A DNA stretch of 64,000 bases from Hydractinia symbiolongicarpus (taxonomy: Eukaryota > Cnidaria > Hydrozoa > Anthoathecata > Hydractiniidae), in NCBI RefSeq assembly GCF_029227915.1, contig NC_079877.1, positions 31,213,851 through 31,277,850 on the forward strand, in the 5' to 3' direction. This document shows, piece after piece, positions 37,577-51,732 of the stretch. A program made the position numbers and the translations under genes. Numbering within the stretch: the first letter of the stretch is position 1; every line of letters begins with the position of its first letter. The notes below the pieces were generated by a model. It saw nothing but the letters and a program-made list of their open reading frames with translations, was not told the DNA's origin and did not search any database.

Positions 37577-38321
37577 CTGGCAATCATGTCAAATTAAGAA
37601 GAATGTTATTCCTTGGAGACCAATTGGCTCATTTATCACATTTATAAGGTCACAGTCCAGAATCAGTTTAATTAATTTCCACAGTCACTCGTTTCACTGT
37701 TAAAAGCAATACAACTTAGTAATGTCGGAAGAAAATCACTAAATACATGTTGGTGCGAATATGTGACGCAACCGTTGCAACTCAAACGGATTGACACCGT
37801 TAGAAAGTCAATGAAATGTAGTTTTTGAAACTGTCTCTATTTCTTCAGCGCGAACTAACGACTAGGATTCGTCCCACAGTAAAAAAAGACTTATTTATCT
37901 TAATTTTTTTGTAAAGCGCTACCACATAGCCCAGTGTAATCGCTGAGTTCCAGCAATCATGTCAAATTAAGAAGAATGTTATTCCTTGGAGAACAACTGG
38001 CTCATTTTTCACATTGATAAGGTCACAGTCCAGAATCAGTTCAATTAACTCCCTAGTCAATCGTTTCACTGTTAAAAACGATGCAACCTAGTAACATCCG
38101 AATACTATCGCTAAATACATGTTGGTACGAATACGTGACGCAACCGTTGTAACTCAAACAGATTGACACCGTTAGAAAGTCAATGAAATGTAGTTTTTGA
38201 AACTGTCTCTATTTCTTCAGCGCGCACTAACGACTAGGATTCGTCCCACAGTAAAAAATACCTTATTTATCTTATTTTTTTAACAAAGCGCTACCACAGA
38301 GCCTAAGGTAATCGCTGAATT

Positions 38322-41300
38322 CTGGCAATCATGTCAAATTAAGAAGAATGTTATTCCTTGGAGACCAATTGGCTCATTTATCACATTTATAAGGTCACAG
38401 TCCAGAATCAGTTTAATTAATTTCCACAGTCACTCGTTTCACTGTTAAAAGCAATACAACTTAGTAATGTCGGAAGAAAGTCACTAAGTACATGTTGGTG
38501 CGAATATGAGACGAAACCGTTGCAACTCAAACGGATTAAAACTGTTAGAAAGTCAATGATATGTAGTTTTTGAAACTGTCTCTATTTCTTCAGCGCGAAC
38601 TAACGACTAGGATTCGACCCACAGTAAAAAATGACATATTTATCTTAATTTTTTAATAAAGCGCTACCACAGCGACCAGTGTAATCGCTGAGTTCCAGCA
38701 ATCATGTCAAATAAAGAAGAATGTTATTCCTTGGAGACCAATTGGCTCATTTATCACATTTATAAGGTCACAGTCCAGAATCAGTTTAATTAATTTCCAC
38801 AATCACTCGTTTCACTGTTAAAAGCAATACAACTTAGCAATGTCGGAAGAAAATCACTAAATACATGTTGGTGCGAATATGTGACGCAACCGTTGCAACT
38901 CAAACGGATTGACACCGTTAGAAAGTCAATGAAATGTAGTTTTTGAAACTGTCTCTATTTCTTCAGCGCGAACTAACGACTAGGATTCGTCCCACAGTAA
39001 AAAAAGACTTATTTATCTTAATTTTTTTGTAAAGCGCTACCACAGAGCCCAGTGTAATCACTGAGTTCCAGCAATCATGTCAAATTAAGAAGAATGTTAT
39101 TCCTTGGAGAACAATTGGCTCATTTATCACATTTATAAGGTCACAGTCCAGAATCAGTTTAATTAATTCCCACAGTCAATCCTTTCACTGTTAAAAGCAA
39201 TACAACTTAGTAATATCGGAAGAAAATCACTAAATATATGTTGGTACGAATATGTGACGCAACCGTTGTAACTCAAACGGATTGACACCGTTAGAATGTC
39301 AATGAAATGTATTTTTTGAAACTGTCTCTATTTCTTCAGCGCGAACTAACGACTAGGATTCGACCCACAGTAAAAAATGACATATTTATCTTAATTTTTT
39401 AATAAAGCGCTACCACAGCGACCAGTGTAATCGCTGAGTTCCAGCAATCATGTCAAATTAAGAAGAATGTTATTCCTTGGAGAACAACTGGCTCATTTTT
39501 CACATTGATAAGGTCACAGTCCAGAATCAGTTCAATTAACTCCCTAGTCAATCGTTTCACTGTTAAAAGCGATGCAACCTAGTAACATCCGAATACTATC
39601 GCTAAATACATGTTGGTACGAATACGTGACGCAACCGTTGTAACTCAAACAGATTAACACCGTTAGAAAGTCAATGAAATGTAGTTTTTGAAACTGTCTC
39701 TATTTCTTCAGCGCGAACTAACGACTACGATTCGTCCCACAGTAAAAAATACCTTATTTATCTTATTTTTTTAACAAAGCGCTACCACAGAGCCTAAGGT
39801 AATCGCTGAATTCTGGCAATCATGTCAAATTAAGAAGAATGTTATTCCTTGGAGACCAATTGGCTCATTTATCACATTTATAAGGTCACAGTCCAGAATC
39901 AGTTTAATTATTTTCCACAGTCACTCGTTTCACTGTTAAAAGCAATACAACTTAGTAATGTCGGAAGAAAATCACTAAGTACATGTTGGTGCGAATATGA
40001 GACGAAACCGTTGCAACTCAAACGGATTAAAACTGTTAGAAAGTCAATGAAATGTAGTTTTTGAAACTGTCTCTATTTCTTCAGCGCGAACTAACGACTA
40101 GGATTCGACCCACAGTAAAAAATGACATATTTATCTTAATTTTTTAATAAAGCGCTACCACAGCGACCAGTGTAATCGCTGAATTCCAGCAATCATGTCA
40201 AATAAAGAAGAATGTTATTCCTTGGAGAACAACTGGCTCATTTTTCACATTGATAAAGTCACAGTCCAGAATCAGGTCAATTAACTCCCTAGTCAATCGT
40301 TTCACTGTTAAAAGCGATGCAACCTCGTAACATCCGAATACTATCGCTAAATACATGTTGGTACGAATACGTGACGCAACCGTTGTAACTCAAACAGATT
40401 GACACCGTTAGAAAGTCAATGAAATGTAGTTTTTGAAACTGTCTCTATTTCTTAAGCGCGAACTAACGACTAGGATTCGTCCCACAGTAAAAAATACCTT
40501 ATTTATCTTATTTTTTTAACAAAGCGCTACCACAGAGCCTAGGGTAATCGCTGAATTCTGGCAATCATGTCAAATTAAGAAGAATGTTATTCCTTGGAGA
40601 CCAATTGGCTCATTTATCACATTTATAAGGTCACAGTCCAGAATCAGTTTAATTAATTTCCACAGTCACTCGTTTCACTGTTAAAAGCAATACAACTTAG
40701 TAATGTCGGAAGAAAATCACTAAGTACATGTTGGTGCGAATATGTGACGAAACCGTTGCAACTCAAACGGATTGACACCGTTAGAAAGTCAATGAAATGT
40801 AGTTTTTGAAACTGTCTCTATTTCTTCAGCGCGAACTAACGACTAGGATTCGTCCCACAGTAAAAAATGACATATTTATCTTAATTTTTTAATAAAGCGC
40901 TACCACAGCGACCAGTGTAATCGCTGAGTTCCAGCAATCATGTCAAATAAAGAAGAATGTTATTCCTTGGAGAACAACTGGCTCATTTTTCACATTGATA
41001 AAGTCACAGTCCAGAATCAGTTCATTTAACTCCCTAGTCAATCGTTTCACTGTTAAAAGCGATGCAACCTCGTAACATCCGAATACTATCGCTAAATACA
41101 TGTTGGTACGAATACGTGACGCAACCGTTGTAACTCAAACAGATTGACACCGTTAGAAAGTCAATGAAATGTAGTTTTTGAAACTGTTTCTATTTCTTAA
41201 GCGCGAACTAACGACTAGGATTCGTCCCACAGTAAAAAATACCTTATTTATCTTATTTTTTTAACAAAGCGCTACCACAGAGCCTAAGGTAATCGCTGAA

Positions 41301-44300
41301 TTCTGGCAATCATGTCAAATTAAGAAGAATGTTATTCCTTGGAGACCAATTGGCTCATTTATCACATTTATAAGGTCACAGTCCAGAATCAGTTTAATTA
41401 ATTTCCACAGTCACTCGTTTCACTGTTAAAAGCAATACAACTTAGTAATGTCGGAAGAAAATCACTAAATACATGTTGGTGCGAATATGTGACGCAACCG
41501 TTGCAACTCAAACGGATTGACACCGTTAGAAAGTCAATGAAATGTAGTTTTTGAAACTGTCTCTATTTCTTCAGCCCGAACTAACGACTAGGATTCGTCC
41601 CACAGTAAAAAAAGACTTATTTATCTTAATTATTTTGTAAAGCGCTACCACAGAGCCCAGTGTAATCGCTGAGTTCCAGCAATCATGTCAAATTAAGAAG
41701 AATGTTATTCCTTGGAGAACAATTGGCTCATTTATCACATTTATAAGGTCACAGTCCAGAATCAGTTTAATTAATTCCCACAGTCAATCCTTTCACTGTT
41801 AAAAGCAATACAACTTAGTAATATCGGAAGAAAATCACTAAATATATGTTGGTACGAATATGTGACGCAACCGTTGTAACTCAAACGGATTGACACCGTT
41901 AGAATGTCAATGAAATGTATTTTTTGAAACTGTCTCTATTTCTTCAGCGCGAACTAACGACTAGGATTCGACCCACAGTAAAAAATGACATATTTATCTT
42001 AATTTTTTAATAAAGCGCTACCACAGCGACCAGTGTAATCGCTGAGTTCCAGCAATCATGTCAAATTAAGAAGAATGTTATTCCTTGGAGAACAACTGGC
42101 TCATTTTTCACATTGATAAGGTCACAGTCCAGAATCAGTTCAATTAACTCCCTAGTCAATCGTTTCACTGTTAAAAGCGATGCAACCTAGTAACATCCGA
42201 ATACTATCGCTAAATACATGTTGGTACGAATACGTGACGCAACCGTTGTAACTCAAACAGATTGACACCGTTAGAAAGTCAATGAAATGTAGTTTTTGAA
42301 ACTGTCTCTATTTCTTCAGCGCGAACTAACGACTAGGATTCGACCCACAGTAAAAAATGACATATTTATCCTAATTTTTTAATAAAGCGCTACCACAGCG
42401 ACCAGTGTAATCGCTGAGTTCCAGCAATCATGTCAAATAAAGAAGAATGTTATTCCTTGGAGAACAACTGGCTCATTTTTCACATTGATAAAGTCACAGT
42501 CCAGAATCAGTTCAATTAACTCCCTAGTCAATCGTTTCACTGTTAAAAGCGATGCAACCTCGTAACATCCGAATACTATCGCTAAATACATGTTGGTACG
42601 AATACGTGACGCAACCGTTGTAACTCAAACAGATTGACACCGTTAGAAAGTCAATGAAATGTAGTTTTTGAAACTGTCTCTATTTCTTCAGCGCGAACTA
42701 ACGACTAGGATTCGTCCCACAGTAAAAAATACCTTATTTATCTTATTTTTTTAACAAAGCGCTACCACAGAGCCTAGGGTAATCGCTGAATTCTGGCAAT
42801 CATGTCAAATTAAGAAGAATGTTATTCCTTGGAGAACAATTGGCTCATTTATCACATTTATAAGGTCACAGTCCAGAATCAGTTTAATTAATTTCCACAG
42901 TCACTCGTTTCACTGTTAAAAGCAATACAACTTAGTAATGTCGGAAGAAAATCACTAAATACATGTTGGTGCGAATATGTGACGCAACCGTTGCAACTCA
43001 AACGGATTGACACCGTTAGAAAGTCAATGAAATGTAGTTTTTGAAACTGTCTCTATTTCTTCAGCGCGAACTAACGACTACGATTCGTCCCACAGTAAAA
43101 AATACTTTATTTATCTTATTTTTTTAACAAAGCGCTACCACAGAGCCTAAGGTAATCGCTGAATTCTGGCAATCATGTCAAATTAAGAAGAATGTTATTC
43201 CTTGGAGACCAATTGGCTCATTTATCACATTTATAAGGTCACAGTCCAGAATCAGTTTAATTAATTTCCACAGTCACTCGTTTCACTGTTAAAAGCAATA
43301 CAACTTAGTAATGTCGGAAGAAAATCACTAAGTACATGTTGGTGCGAATATGTGACGAAACCGTTGCAACTCAAACGGATTAAAACTGTTAGAAAGTCAA
43401 TGAAATGTAGTTTTTGAAACTGTCTCTATTTCTTCAGCGCGAACTAACGACTAGGATTCGACCCACAGTAAAAAATGACATATTTATCTTAATTTTTTAA
43501 TAAAGCGCTACCACAGCGACCAGTGTAATCGCTGAGTTCCAGCAATCATGTCAAATTAAGAAGAATGTTATTCCTTGGAGAACAACTGGCTCATTTTTCA
43601 CATTGATAAGGTCACAGTCCAGAATCAGTTCAATTAACTCCCTAGTCAATCGTTTCACTGTTAAAAGCGATGCAACCTAGTAACATCCGAATACTATCGC
43701 TAAATACATGTTGGTACGAATACGTGACGCAACCGTTGTAACTCAAACAGATTGACACCGTTAGAAAGTCAATGAAATGTAGTTTTTGAAACTGTCTCTA
43801 TTTCTTCAGCGCGAACTAACGACTACGATTCGTCCCACAGTAAAAAATACCTTATTTATCTTATTTTTTTAACAAAGCGCTACCACAGAGCCTAAGGTAA
43901 TCGCTGAATTCTGGCAATCATGTCAAATTAAGAAGAATGTTATTCCTTGGAGACCAATTGGCTCATTTATCACATTTATAAGGTCACAGTCCAGAATCAG
44001 TTTAATTATTTTCCACAGTCACTCGTTTCACTGTTAAAAGCAATACAACTTAGTAATGTCGGAAGAAAATCACTAAGTACATGTTGGTGCGAAGATGAGA
44101 CGAAACCGTTGCAACTCAAACGGATTAAAACTGTTAGAAAGTCAATGAAATGTAGTTTTTGAAACTGTCTCTATTTCTTCAGCGCGAACTAACGACTAGG
44201 ATTCGACCCACAGTAAAAAATGACATATTTATCCTAATTTTTTAATAAAGCGCTACCACAGCGACCAGTGTAATCGCTGAGTTCCAGCAATCATGTCAAA

Positions 44301-45028
44301 TAAAGAAGAATGTTATTCCTTGGAGAACAACTGGCTCATTTTTCACATTGATAAAGTCACAGTCCAGAATCAGTTCAATTAACTCCCTAGTCAATCGTTT
44401 CACTGTTAAAAGCGATGCAACCTCGTAACATCCGAATACTATCGCTAAATACATGTTGGTACGAATACGTGACGCAACCGTTGTAACTCAAACAGATTGA
44501 CACCGTTAGAAAGTCAATGAAATGTAGTTTTTGAAACTGTCTCTATTTCTTCAGCGCGAACTAACGACTAGGATTCGTCCCACAGTAAAAAATACCTTAT
44601 TTATCTTATTTTTTTAACAAAGCGCTACCACAGAGCCTAGGGTAATCGCTGAATTCTGGCAATCATGTCAAATTAAGAAGAATGTTATTCCTTGGAGAAC
44701 AATTGGCTCATTTATCACATTTATAAGGTCACAGTCCAGAATCAGTTTAATTAATTCCCACAGTCAATCGTTTCACTGTTAAAAGCAATACAACTTAGTA
44801 ATGTCGGAAGAAAATCACTAAATACATGTTGGTGCGAATATGTGACGCAACCGTTGCAACTCAAACGGATTGACACCGTTAGAAAGTCAATGAAATGTAG
44901 TTTTTGAAACTGTCTCTATTTCATCAGCGCGAACTAACGACTGGGATTCGTCCCACAGTAAAAAATGACTTATTTATCTTAATTTTTTAGTAAAGCGCTA
45001 CCACAGAGCCCAGTGTAATCGCTGAGTT
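38322..45028 (+). repeat. Mosaic of two alternating monomer types with 2-, 5-, 7- and 11-monomer repeats
   Basis: Monomer starts 38322, 38695, 39068, 39441, 39813, 40186, 40558, 40931, 41303, 41676, 42049, 42421, 42793, 43166, 43539, 43911, 44284 and 44656. Two types dominate: one with CTGGCAATCATG, GACCAATTGG and CACTCGTTTC; the other with GAACAACTGG, CATTGATAA and CCGAATACTATCGC. They often alternate, giving a 745-bp step (39813/40186 against 40558/40931). Longer shared segments overlap: 39441-40557 against 43539-44655 (4098 bp, 11 monomers), about 38.7-39.8 kb against 41.3-42.4 kb (2608 bp, seven monomers), and 42421 onward against 44284 (1863 bp, five monomers). The two near-identical 71-codon open frames at 39849 and 43947 are a by-product of the 4098-bp repeat. 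Confidence 0.82.
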
Positions 45029-47266
45029 CCAGCAATCATGTCAAATTAAGAAGAATGTTATTCCTTGGAGAACAATTGGCTCATTTATCACATTTATAAG
45101 GTCACAGTCCAGAATCAGTTTAATTAATTCCCACAGTCAATCGTTTCACTGTTAAAAGCAATACAACTTAGTAATGTCGGAAGAAAATCACTAAATACAT
45201 GTTGGTGCGAATATGTGATGCAACCGTTGCAACTCAAACGGATTGACACCGTTAGAAAGTCAATGAAATGTAGTTTTTGAAACTGTTCCTAATTTTTCAG
45301 CGCGTGCTAACGGCCAGGATTGGTCCCACAGTAAGGAAAGACTTATTTATCTAAATTTTTAAACAAAGCGCAACCACAGAGCGTAATGTAATTGCTGAAT
45401 TCCAGCAATCATGTCAAATTAAGAAGAATGTTATTCCTTGGAGACCAATTGCCTCATTTATCACATTAATAAGGTCACAGTCCAGAAGCAGTTCAATTAA
45501 CTCCCACACTCAATCGTTTCACTGTTAAAAGCAATACAACTTAGTAATGTCGGAAGAAAATCACTAAGTACATGTTGGTGCGAATATGAGACGCAACCGT
45601 TGCAACTCAAACGGATTGACACCGTTAGAATGTCAATGAAATGTAGTTTTTGAAACTGTCTCTATTTCTTCAGCGCGCGATAACGGTTAGGATTGGTATC
45701 ACTGCAAAAAATACCTTATTTATCTTATTTTTTTAACAAAGAGCTACCACAGAGCCTAATGTAATCGCTGAATTCTGGCAATCATGTCAAATTAAGAAGA
45801 ATGTTATTCCTTGGAGACCAATTGGCTCATTTATCACATTTATAAGGTCACAGTCCAGAATCAGTTTAATTAATTCCCACAGTCAATTGTTTCACTGTTA
45901 AAAGCAATACAACTTAGTAATGTCGGAAGAAAATCACTAAATACATGTTGGTGCGAATATGTGACGCAACCGTTGCAACTCAAACGGATTGACACCGTTA
46001 GAAAGTCAATGAAATGTAGTTTTTGAAACTGTCTCTATTTCTTCAGCGCGAACTAACGACTAGGATTCGTCCCACAGTAAAAAATGACTTATTTATCTTA
46101 ATTTTTTAGTAAAGCGCTACCACAGAGCCCAGTGTAATCGCTGAGTTGCAGCAATCATGTCAAATTAAGAAGAATGTTATTCCTTGGAGAACAATTGGCT
46201 CATTTATCACATTTATAAGGTCACAGTCCAGAATCAGTTTAATTAATTCCCACAGTCAATCGTTTCACTGTTAAAAGCAATACAACTTAGTAATGTCGGA
46301 AGAAAATCACTAAATACATGTTGGTGCGAATATGTGATGCAACCGTTGCAACTCAAGCGGATTGACACCGTTAGAAAGTCAATGAAATGTAGTTTTTGAA
46401 ACTGTTCCTAATTTTTCAGCGCGTGCTAACGGTCAGGATTGGTCCCACAGTAAGGAAAGACTTATTTATCTAAATTTTTAAACAAAGCGCAACCACAGAG
46501 CGTAATGTAATTGCTGAATTCCAGCAATCATGTCAAATTAAGAAGAATGTTATTCCTTGGAGACCAATTGCCTCATTTATCACATTAATAAGGTCACAGT
46601 CCAGAAGCAGTTCAATTAACTCCCACACTCAATCGTTTCACTGTTAAAAGCAATACAACTTAGTAATGTCGGAAAAAAATCACTAAGTACATGTTGGTGC
46701 GAATATGAGACGCAACCGTTGCAACTCAAACGGATTGACACCGTTAGAAAGTCAATGAAATGTAGTTTTTGAAACTGTCTCTATTTCTTCAGCGCGCGAT
46801 AACGGTTAGGATTGGTATCACTGCAAAAAATACCTTATTTATCTTATTTTTTTAACAAAGCGCTACCACAGAGCCTAAGGTAATCGCTGAATTCTGGCAA
46901 TCATGTCAAATTAAGAAGAATGTTATTCCTTGGAGACCAATTGGCTCATTTATCACATTTATAAGGTCACAGTCCAGAATCAGTTTAATTAATTTCCACA
47001 GTCACTCGTTTCACTGTTAAAAACAATACAACTTAGTAATGTCGGAAGAAAATCACTAAATAGATGTTGGTGCGAATATGTGACGCAACCGTTGCAACTC
47101 AAACGGATTGACACCGTTAGAAAGTCAATGAAATGTAGTTTTTGAAACTGTCTCTGTTTCTTCAGCGCGAACTAACGACTAGGATTCGTCCTACAGTAAA
47201 AAATGACTTATTTATCTTATTTTTTTAACAAAGCGCTACCACAGAGCCTAAGGTAATCGCTGAATT
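45029..47266 (+). repeat. 3-monomer higher-order repeat, two tandem copies (1119 bp each)
   Basis: Copy 1 has monomers 45029, 45402 and 45775; copy 2 has 46148, 46521 and 46894. Shared marks: GTGATGCAACC (45216 and 46335), AGTAAGGAAAGAC, GAAGCAGTTC with CCCACACTC in the second monomer of each, and CTGGCAATCATG in the third. Differences include the register mark changed to GCAGCAATCATG at 46148 and GAGCTACC near 45741. The third monomers diverge in their second halves: 46894 has AATAGATG and CTCTGTTTC, which belong to the next block. Confidence 0.85.
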
Positions 47267-50200
47267 CTGGCAATCATGTCAAATTAAGAAGAATGTTATT
47301 CCTTGGAGACCAATTGGCTCATTTATCACATTTATAAGGTCACAGTCCAGAATCAGTTTAATTAATTTTCACAGTCACTCGTTTCACTGTTAAAAGCAAT
47401 ACAACTTAGTAATGTCGGAAGAAAATCACTAAGTACATGTTGGTGCGAATATGAGACGCAACCGCTGCAACTCAAACGGATTAAAACTGTTAGAAAGTCA
47501 ATGAAATGTAGTTTTTGAAACTGTCTCTATTTCTTCAGCGCGAACTAACGACTAGGATTCGACCCACAGTAAAAAATGACATATTTATCTTAATTTTTTA
47601 ATAAAGCGCTACCACAGCGACCAGTGTAATCGCTGTGTTCCAGCAATCATGTCAAATAAAGAAGAATGTTATTCCTTGGAGAACAACTGGCTCATTTTTC
47701 ACATTGATAAGGTCACAGTCCAGAATCAGTTCAATTAACTCCCTAGTCAATCGTTTCACTGGTAAAAGCGATGCAACCTAGTAACATCCGAATACTATCG
47801 CTAAATACATGTTGACACGAATACGTGACGCAACCGTTGAACTCAAACAGATTGACACCGCTAGAAAGGCAATGAAATATAGTTTTTGAAACTGTCTCTA
47901 TTTCTTCAGCGCGAACTAACGACTAGGATTCGTCCCACAGTAAAATATACCTTATTTATCTTATTTTTTTAACAAAGCGCTACCACAGAGCCTAAGGTAA
48001 TCGCTGAATTCTGGCAATCATGTCAAATTAAGAAGAATGTTATTCCTTGGAGACCAATTGGCTCATTTATCACATTTATAAGGTCACAGTCCAGAATCAG
48101 TTTAATTAATTTCCACAGTCACTCGTTTCACTGTTAAAAGCAATGCAACTTAGTAATGTCGGAAGAAAATCACTTAATACATGTTGGTGCGAATATGTGA
48201 CGCAACCGTTGCAACTCAAACGGATTGACACCGTTAGAAAGTCAATGAAATGTAGTTTTTGAAACCGTCTCTATTTCTTCAGCGCGAACTAACGACTAGG
48301 ATTCGTCCCACAGTAAAAAAAGACTTATTTATCTTAATTTTTTTGTAAAGCGCTACCACAGAGCCCAGTGTAATCGCTGAGTTCCAGCAATCATGTCAAA
48401 TTAAGAAGAATGTTATTCCGTGGAGAACAATTGGCTCATTTATCACATTTATAAGGTCACAGTCCAGAATCAGTTTAATTAATTCCCACAGTCAATCGTT
48501 TCACTGTTAAAAGCAATACAACTTAGTAATGTCGGAAGAAAATCACTAAATACATGTTGGTGCGAATATGTGACGCAACCGTTGCAACTCAAACGGATTG
48601 ACACCGTTAGAAAGTCAATGAAATGTAGTTTTTGAAACTGTTCCTAATTTTTCAGCGCGTGCTAACGGCCAGGATTGGTCCCACAGTAAGAAAAGACTTA
48701 TTTATCTAAATTTTTAAATAAAGCGCAACCACAGAGCGTAATGTAATTGCTGAATTCCAGCAATCATGTCAAATTAAAAAGAATGTTATTCCTTGGAGAC
48801 CAATTCCCTCATTTATCACATTAATAAGGTCACAGTCCAGAATCAGTTCAATTAACTCCTACAGTCATTCGTTTCACTGTCAAAAGCAATACAACTTAGT
48901 AATGTCGGAAGAAAATCACTAAATAGATGTTGGTGCGAATATGTGACGCAACCGTTGCAACTCAAACGGATTGACACCGTTAGAAAGTCAATGAAATGTA
49001 GTTTTTGAAACTGTCTCTGTTTCTTCAGCGCGAACTAACGACTAGGATTCGTCCTACAGTAAAAAATGACTTATTTATCTTATTTTTTTAACAAAGCGCT
49101 ACCACAGAGCCTAAGGTAATCGCTGAATTCTGGCAATCATGTCAAATTAAGAAGAATGTTATTCCTTGGAGACCAATTGGCTCATTTATCACATTTATAA
49201 GGTCACAGTCCAGAATCAGTTTAATTAATTTTCACAGTCACTCGTTTCACTGTTAAAAGCAATACAACTTAGTAATGTCGGAAGAAAATCACTAAGTACA
49301 TGTTGGTGCGAATATGAGACGCAACCGCTGCAACTCAAACGGATTAAAACTGTTAGAAAGTCAATGAAATGTAGTTTTTGAAACTGTCTCTATTTCTTCA
49401 GCGCGAACTAACGACTAGGATTCGACCCACAATAAAAAATGACATATTTATCTTAATTTTTTAATAAAGCGCTACCACAGCGACCAGTGTAATCGCTGTG
49501 TTCCAGCAATCATGTCAAATAAAGAAGAATGTTATTCCTTGGAGAACAACTGGCTCATTTTTCACATTGATAAGGTCACAGTCCAGAATCAGTTCAATTA
49601 ACTCCCTAGTCAATCGTTTCACTGGTAAAAGCGATGCAACCTAGTAACATCCGAATACTATCGCTAAATACATGTTGACACGAATACGTGACGCAACCGT
49701 TGAACTCAAACAGATTGACACCGCTAGAAAGTCAATGAAATGTAGTTTTTGAAACTGTCTCTATTTCTTCAGCGCGAACTAACGACTAGGATTCGTCCCA
49801 CAGTAAAATATACCTTATTTATCTTATTTTTTTAACAAAGCGCTACCACAGAGCCTAAGGTAATCGCTGAATTCTGGCAATCATGTCAAATTAAGAAGAA
49901 TGTTATTCCTTGGAGACCAATTGGCTCATTTATCACATTTATAAGGTCACAGTCCAGAATCAGTTTAATTAATTTCCACAGTCACTCGTTTCACTGTTAA
50001 AAGCAATGCAACTTAGTAATGTCGGAAGAAAATCACTTAATACATGTTGGTGCGAATATGTGACGCAACCGTTGCAACTCAAACGGATTGACACCGTTAG
50101 AAAGTCAATGAAATGTAGTTTTTGAAACCGTCTCTATTTCTTCAGCGCGAACTAACGACTAGGATTCGTCCCACAGTAAAAAAAGACTTATTTATCTTAA

Positions 50201-50763
50201 TTTTTTTGTAAAGCGCTACCACAGAGCCCAGTGTAATCGCTGAGTTCCAGCAATCATGTCAAATTAAGAAGAATGTTATTCCGTGGAGAACAATTGGCTC
50301 ATTTATCACATTTATAAGGTCACAGTCCAGAATCAGTTTAATTAATTCCCACAGTCAATCGTTTCACTGTTAAAAGCAATACAACTTAGTAATGTCGGAA
50401 GAAAATCACTAAATACATGTTGGTGCGAATATGTGACGCAACCGTTGCAACTCAAACGGATTGACACCGTTAGAAAGTCAATGAAATGTAGTTTTTGAAA
50501 CTGTTCCTAATTTTTCAGCGCGTGCTAACGGCCAGGATTGGTCCCACAGTAAGAAAAGACTTATTTATCTAAATTTTTAAATAAAGCGCAACCACAGAGC
50601 GTAATGTAATTGCTGAATTCCAGCAATCATGTCAAATTAAAAAGAATGTTATTCCTTGGAGACCAATTCCCTCATTTATCACATTAATAAGGTCACAGTC
50701 CAGAATCAGTTCAATTAACTCCCACAGTCATTCGTTTCACTGTCAAAAGCAATACAACTTAGT
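47037..50763 (+). repeat. 5-monomer higher-order repeat, two tandem copies (1863 bp each)
   Basis: Monomers 47267, 47640, 48011, 48384 and 48757 match 49130, 49503, 49874, 50247 and 50620 at a constant 1863 bp. Marks: GAGACGCAACCGCTGC (47453 and 49316), CGCTGTGTTCCAGC, GTTGACACGAATACG (47813 and 49676) with a one-base-short CGTTGAACTC, CACTTAATAC, and TTATTCCGTGG (48413 and 50276). The copies meet inside monomer 48757. Its first half is of the 50620 type (CAATTCCCTC, CTGTCAAAAGC) and its second half of the 46894 type (AATAGATG, CTCTGTTTC). A third copy lies at about 57.1-58.9 kb as part of the 22-mer. Copy 1 has private changes near 47870 (AAAGGCAATG, AAATATAG). Confidence 0.86.
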
Positions 50764-51364
50764 AATGTCGGAACAAAATCACTAAATACATGTTCGTGCG
50801 AATATGAGACGCAACCGTTGCAACTCAAACGGATTAAAACTGTTAGAAAGTCAATGAAATGGAGTTTTTGAAACTGTCTCTATTTCTTCAGCGCGAACTA
50901 ACGACTAGGATTCGACCCACATTAAAAAATGACATATTTATCTTAATTTTTTAACAAAGCGCTACCACAGAGCCCAGTGTAATCGCTGAGTTCCAGCAAT
51001 CATGTCAAATTAAGAAGAATGTTATTCCTTGGAGAACAATTGGCTCATTTATCACATTTATAAGGTCACAGTCCAGAATCAGTTTAATTAATTCCCACAG
51101 TCAATCGTTTCACTGTTAAAAGCAATACAACTTAGTAATGTCGGAAGAAAATCACTAAATACATGTTGGTGCGAATATGTGACGCAACCGTTGCAACTCA
51201 ACAGATTGACACCGTTAGAAAGTCAATGAAATGTAGTTTTTGAAACTGTTCCTAATTTTTCAACCCGTGCTAACGGCCAGGATTGGTCCCACAGTAAGAA
51301 AAGACTTATTTATCTAAATTTTTAAATAAAGCGCAACCACAGAGCGTAATGTAATTGCTGAATT

Positions 51365-51732
51365 CCAGCAATCAAATTAAAAAGAATGTTATTCCTTGGA
51401 GACCAATTGCCTCATATATCACATTAATAGGGTCACAGTCCAGAATCAGTTCAATTAACTCCCACAGTCATTCGTTTCACTGTCAAAAGCAATACAACTT
51501 AGTAATGTCGGAAGAAAATCACTAAATAGATGTTGGTGCGAATATGTGACGCAACCGTTGCAACTCAAACGGATTGACACCGTTAGAAAGTCAATGAAAT
51601 GTAGTTTTTGAAACTGTCTCTGTTTCTTCAGCGCGAACTAACGACTAGGATTCGTCCTACAGTAAAAAATGACTTATTTATCTTATTTTTTTAACAAAGC
51701 GCTACCACAGAGCCTAAGGTAATCGCTGAATT
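51365..51732 (+). repeat. Monomer with a 5-bp deletion in the register mark (368 bp)
   Basis: The register mark CCAGCAATCATGTCAAATT is shortened to CCAGCAATCAAATT, a loss of five bases explained by slippage between two TCA triplets. The same 368-bp monomer recurs at 54341, 59556 and 62532, so the deletion predates both the internal eight-monomer duplication and the duplication of the 22-mer. It is a clean phylogenetic marker for this HOR family. Confidence 0.92.

Larger units (their letters stand above)
30958..38321 (+). repeat. Irregular mosaic of monomer classes
   Basis: Monomer starts 30958, 31331, 31704, 32078, 32452, 32825, 33198, 33480, 33853, 34226, 34598, 34971, 35343, 35717, 36089, 36461, 36835, 37208, 37577 and 37950. 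No single HOR period holds. Shared segments: 32078 and 32452 match 36461 and 36835 at 4383 bp (12 monomers apart, shortened mainly by a 91-bp deletion), including the rare TTAGTTCTTGTATTCAAAC at 32481 and 36864; 34226 matches 35717 at 1491 bp. The block has the most indels in the window: the truncated monomer at 33198, a four-base loss at 37208 and single-base losses in 34971 (TTATCCTTGG) and 36089 (CCCTAGTC). It looks older and less homogenised than its flanks. Confidence 0.8.

Noticed and set aside
39849-40064. 71-codon open reading frame, repeated at 43947-44162.
   Set aside because: Satellite reading opened by one TAA to TAT change; the second copy is explained by the 4098-bp repeat and not by protein conservation.
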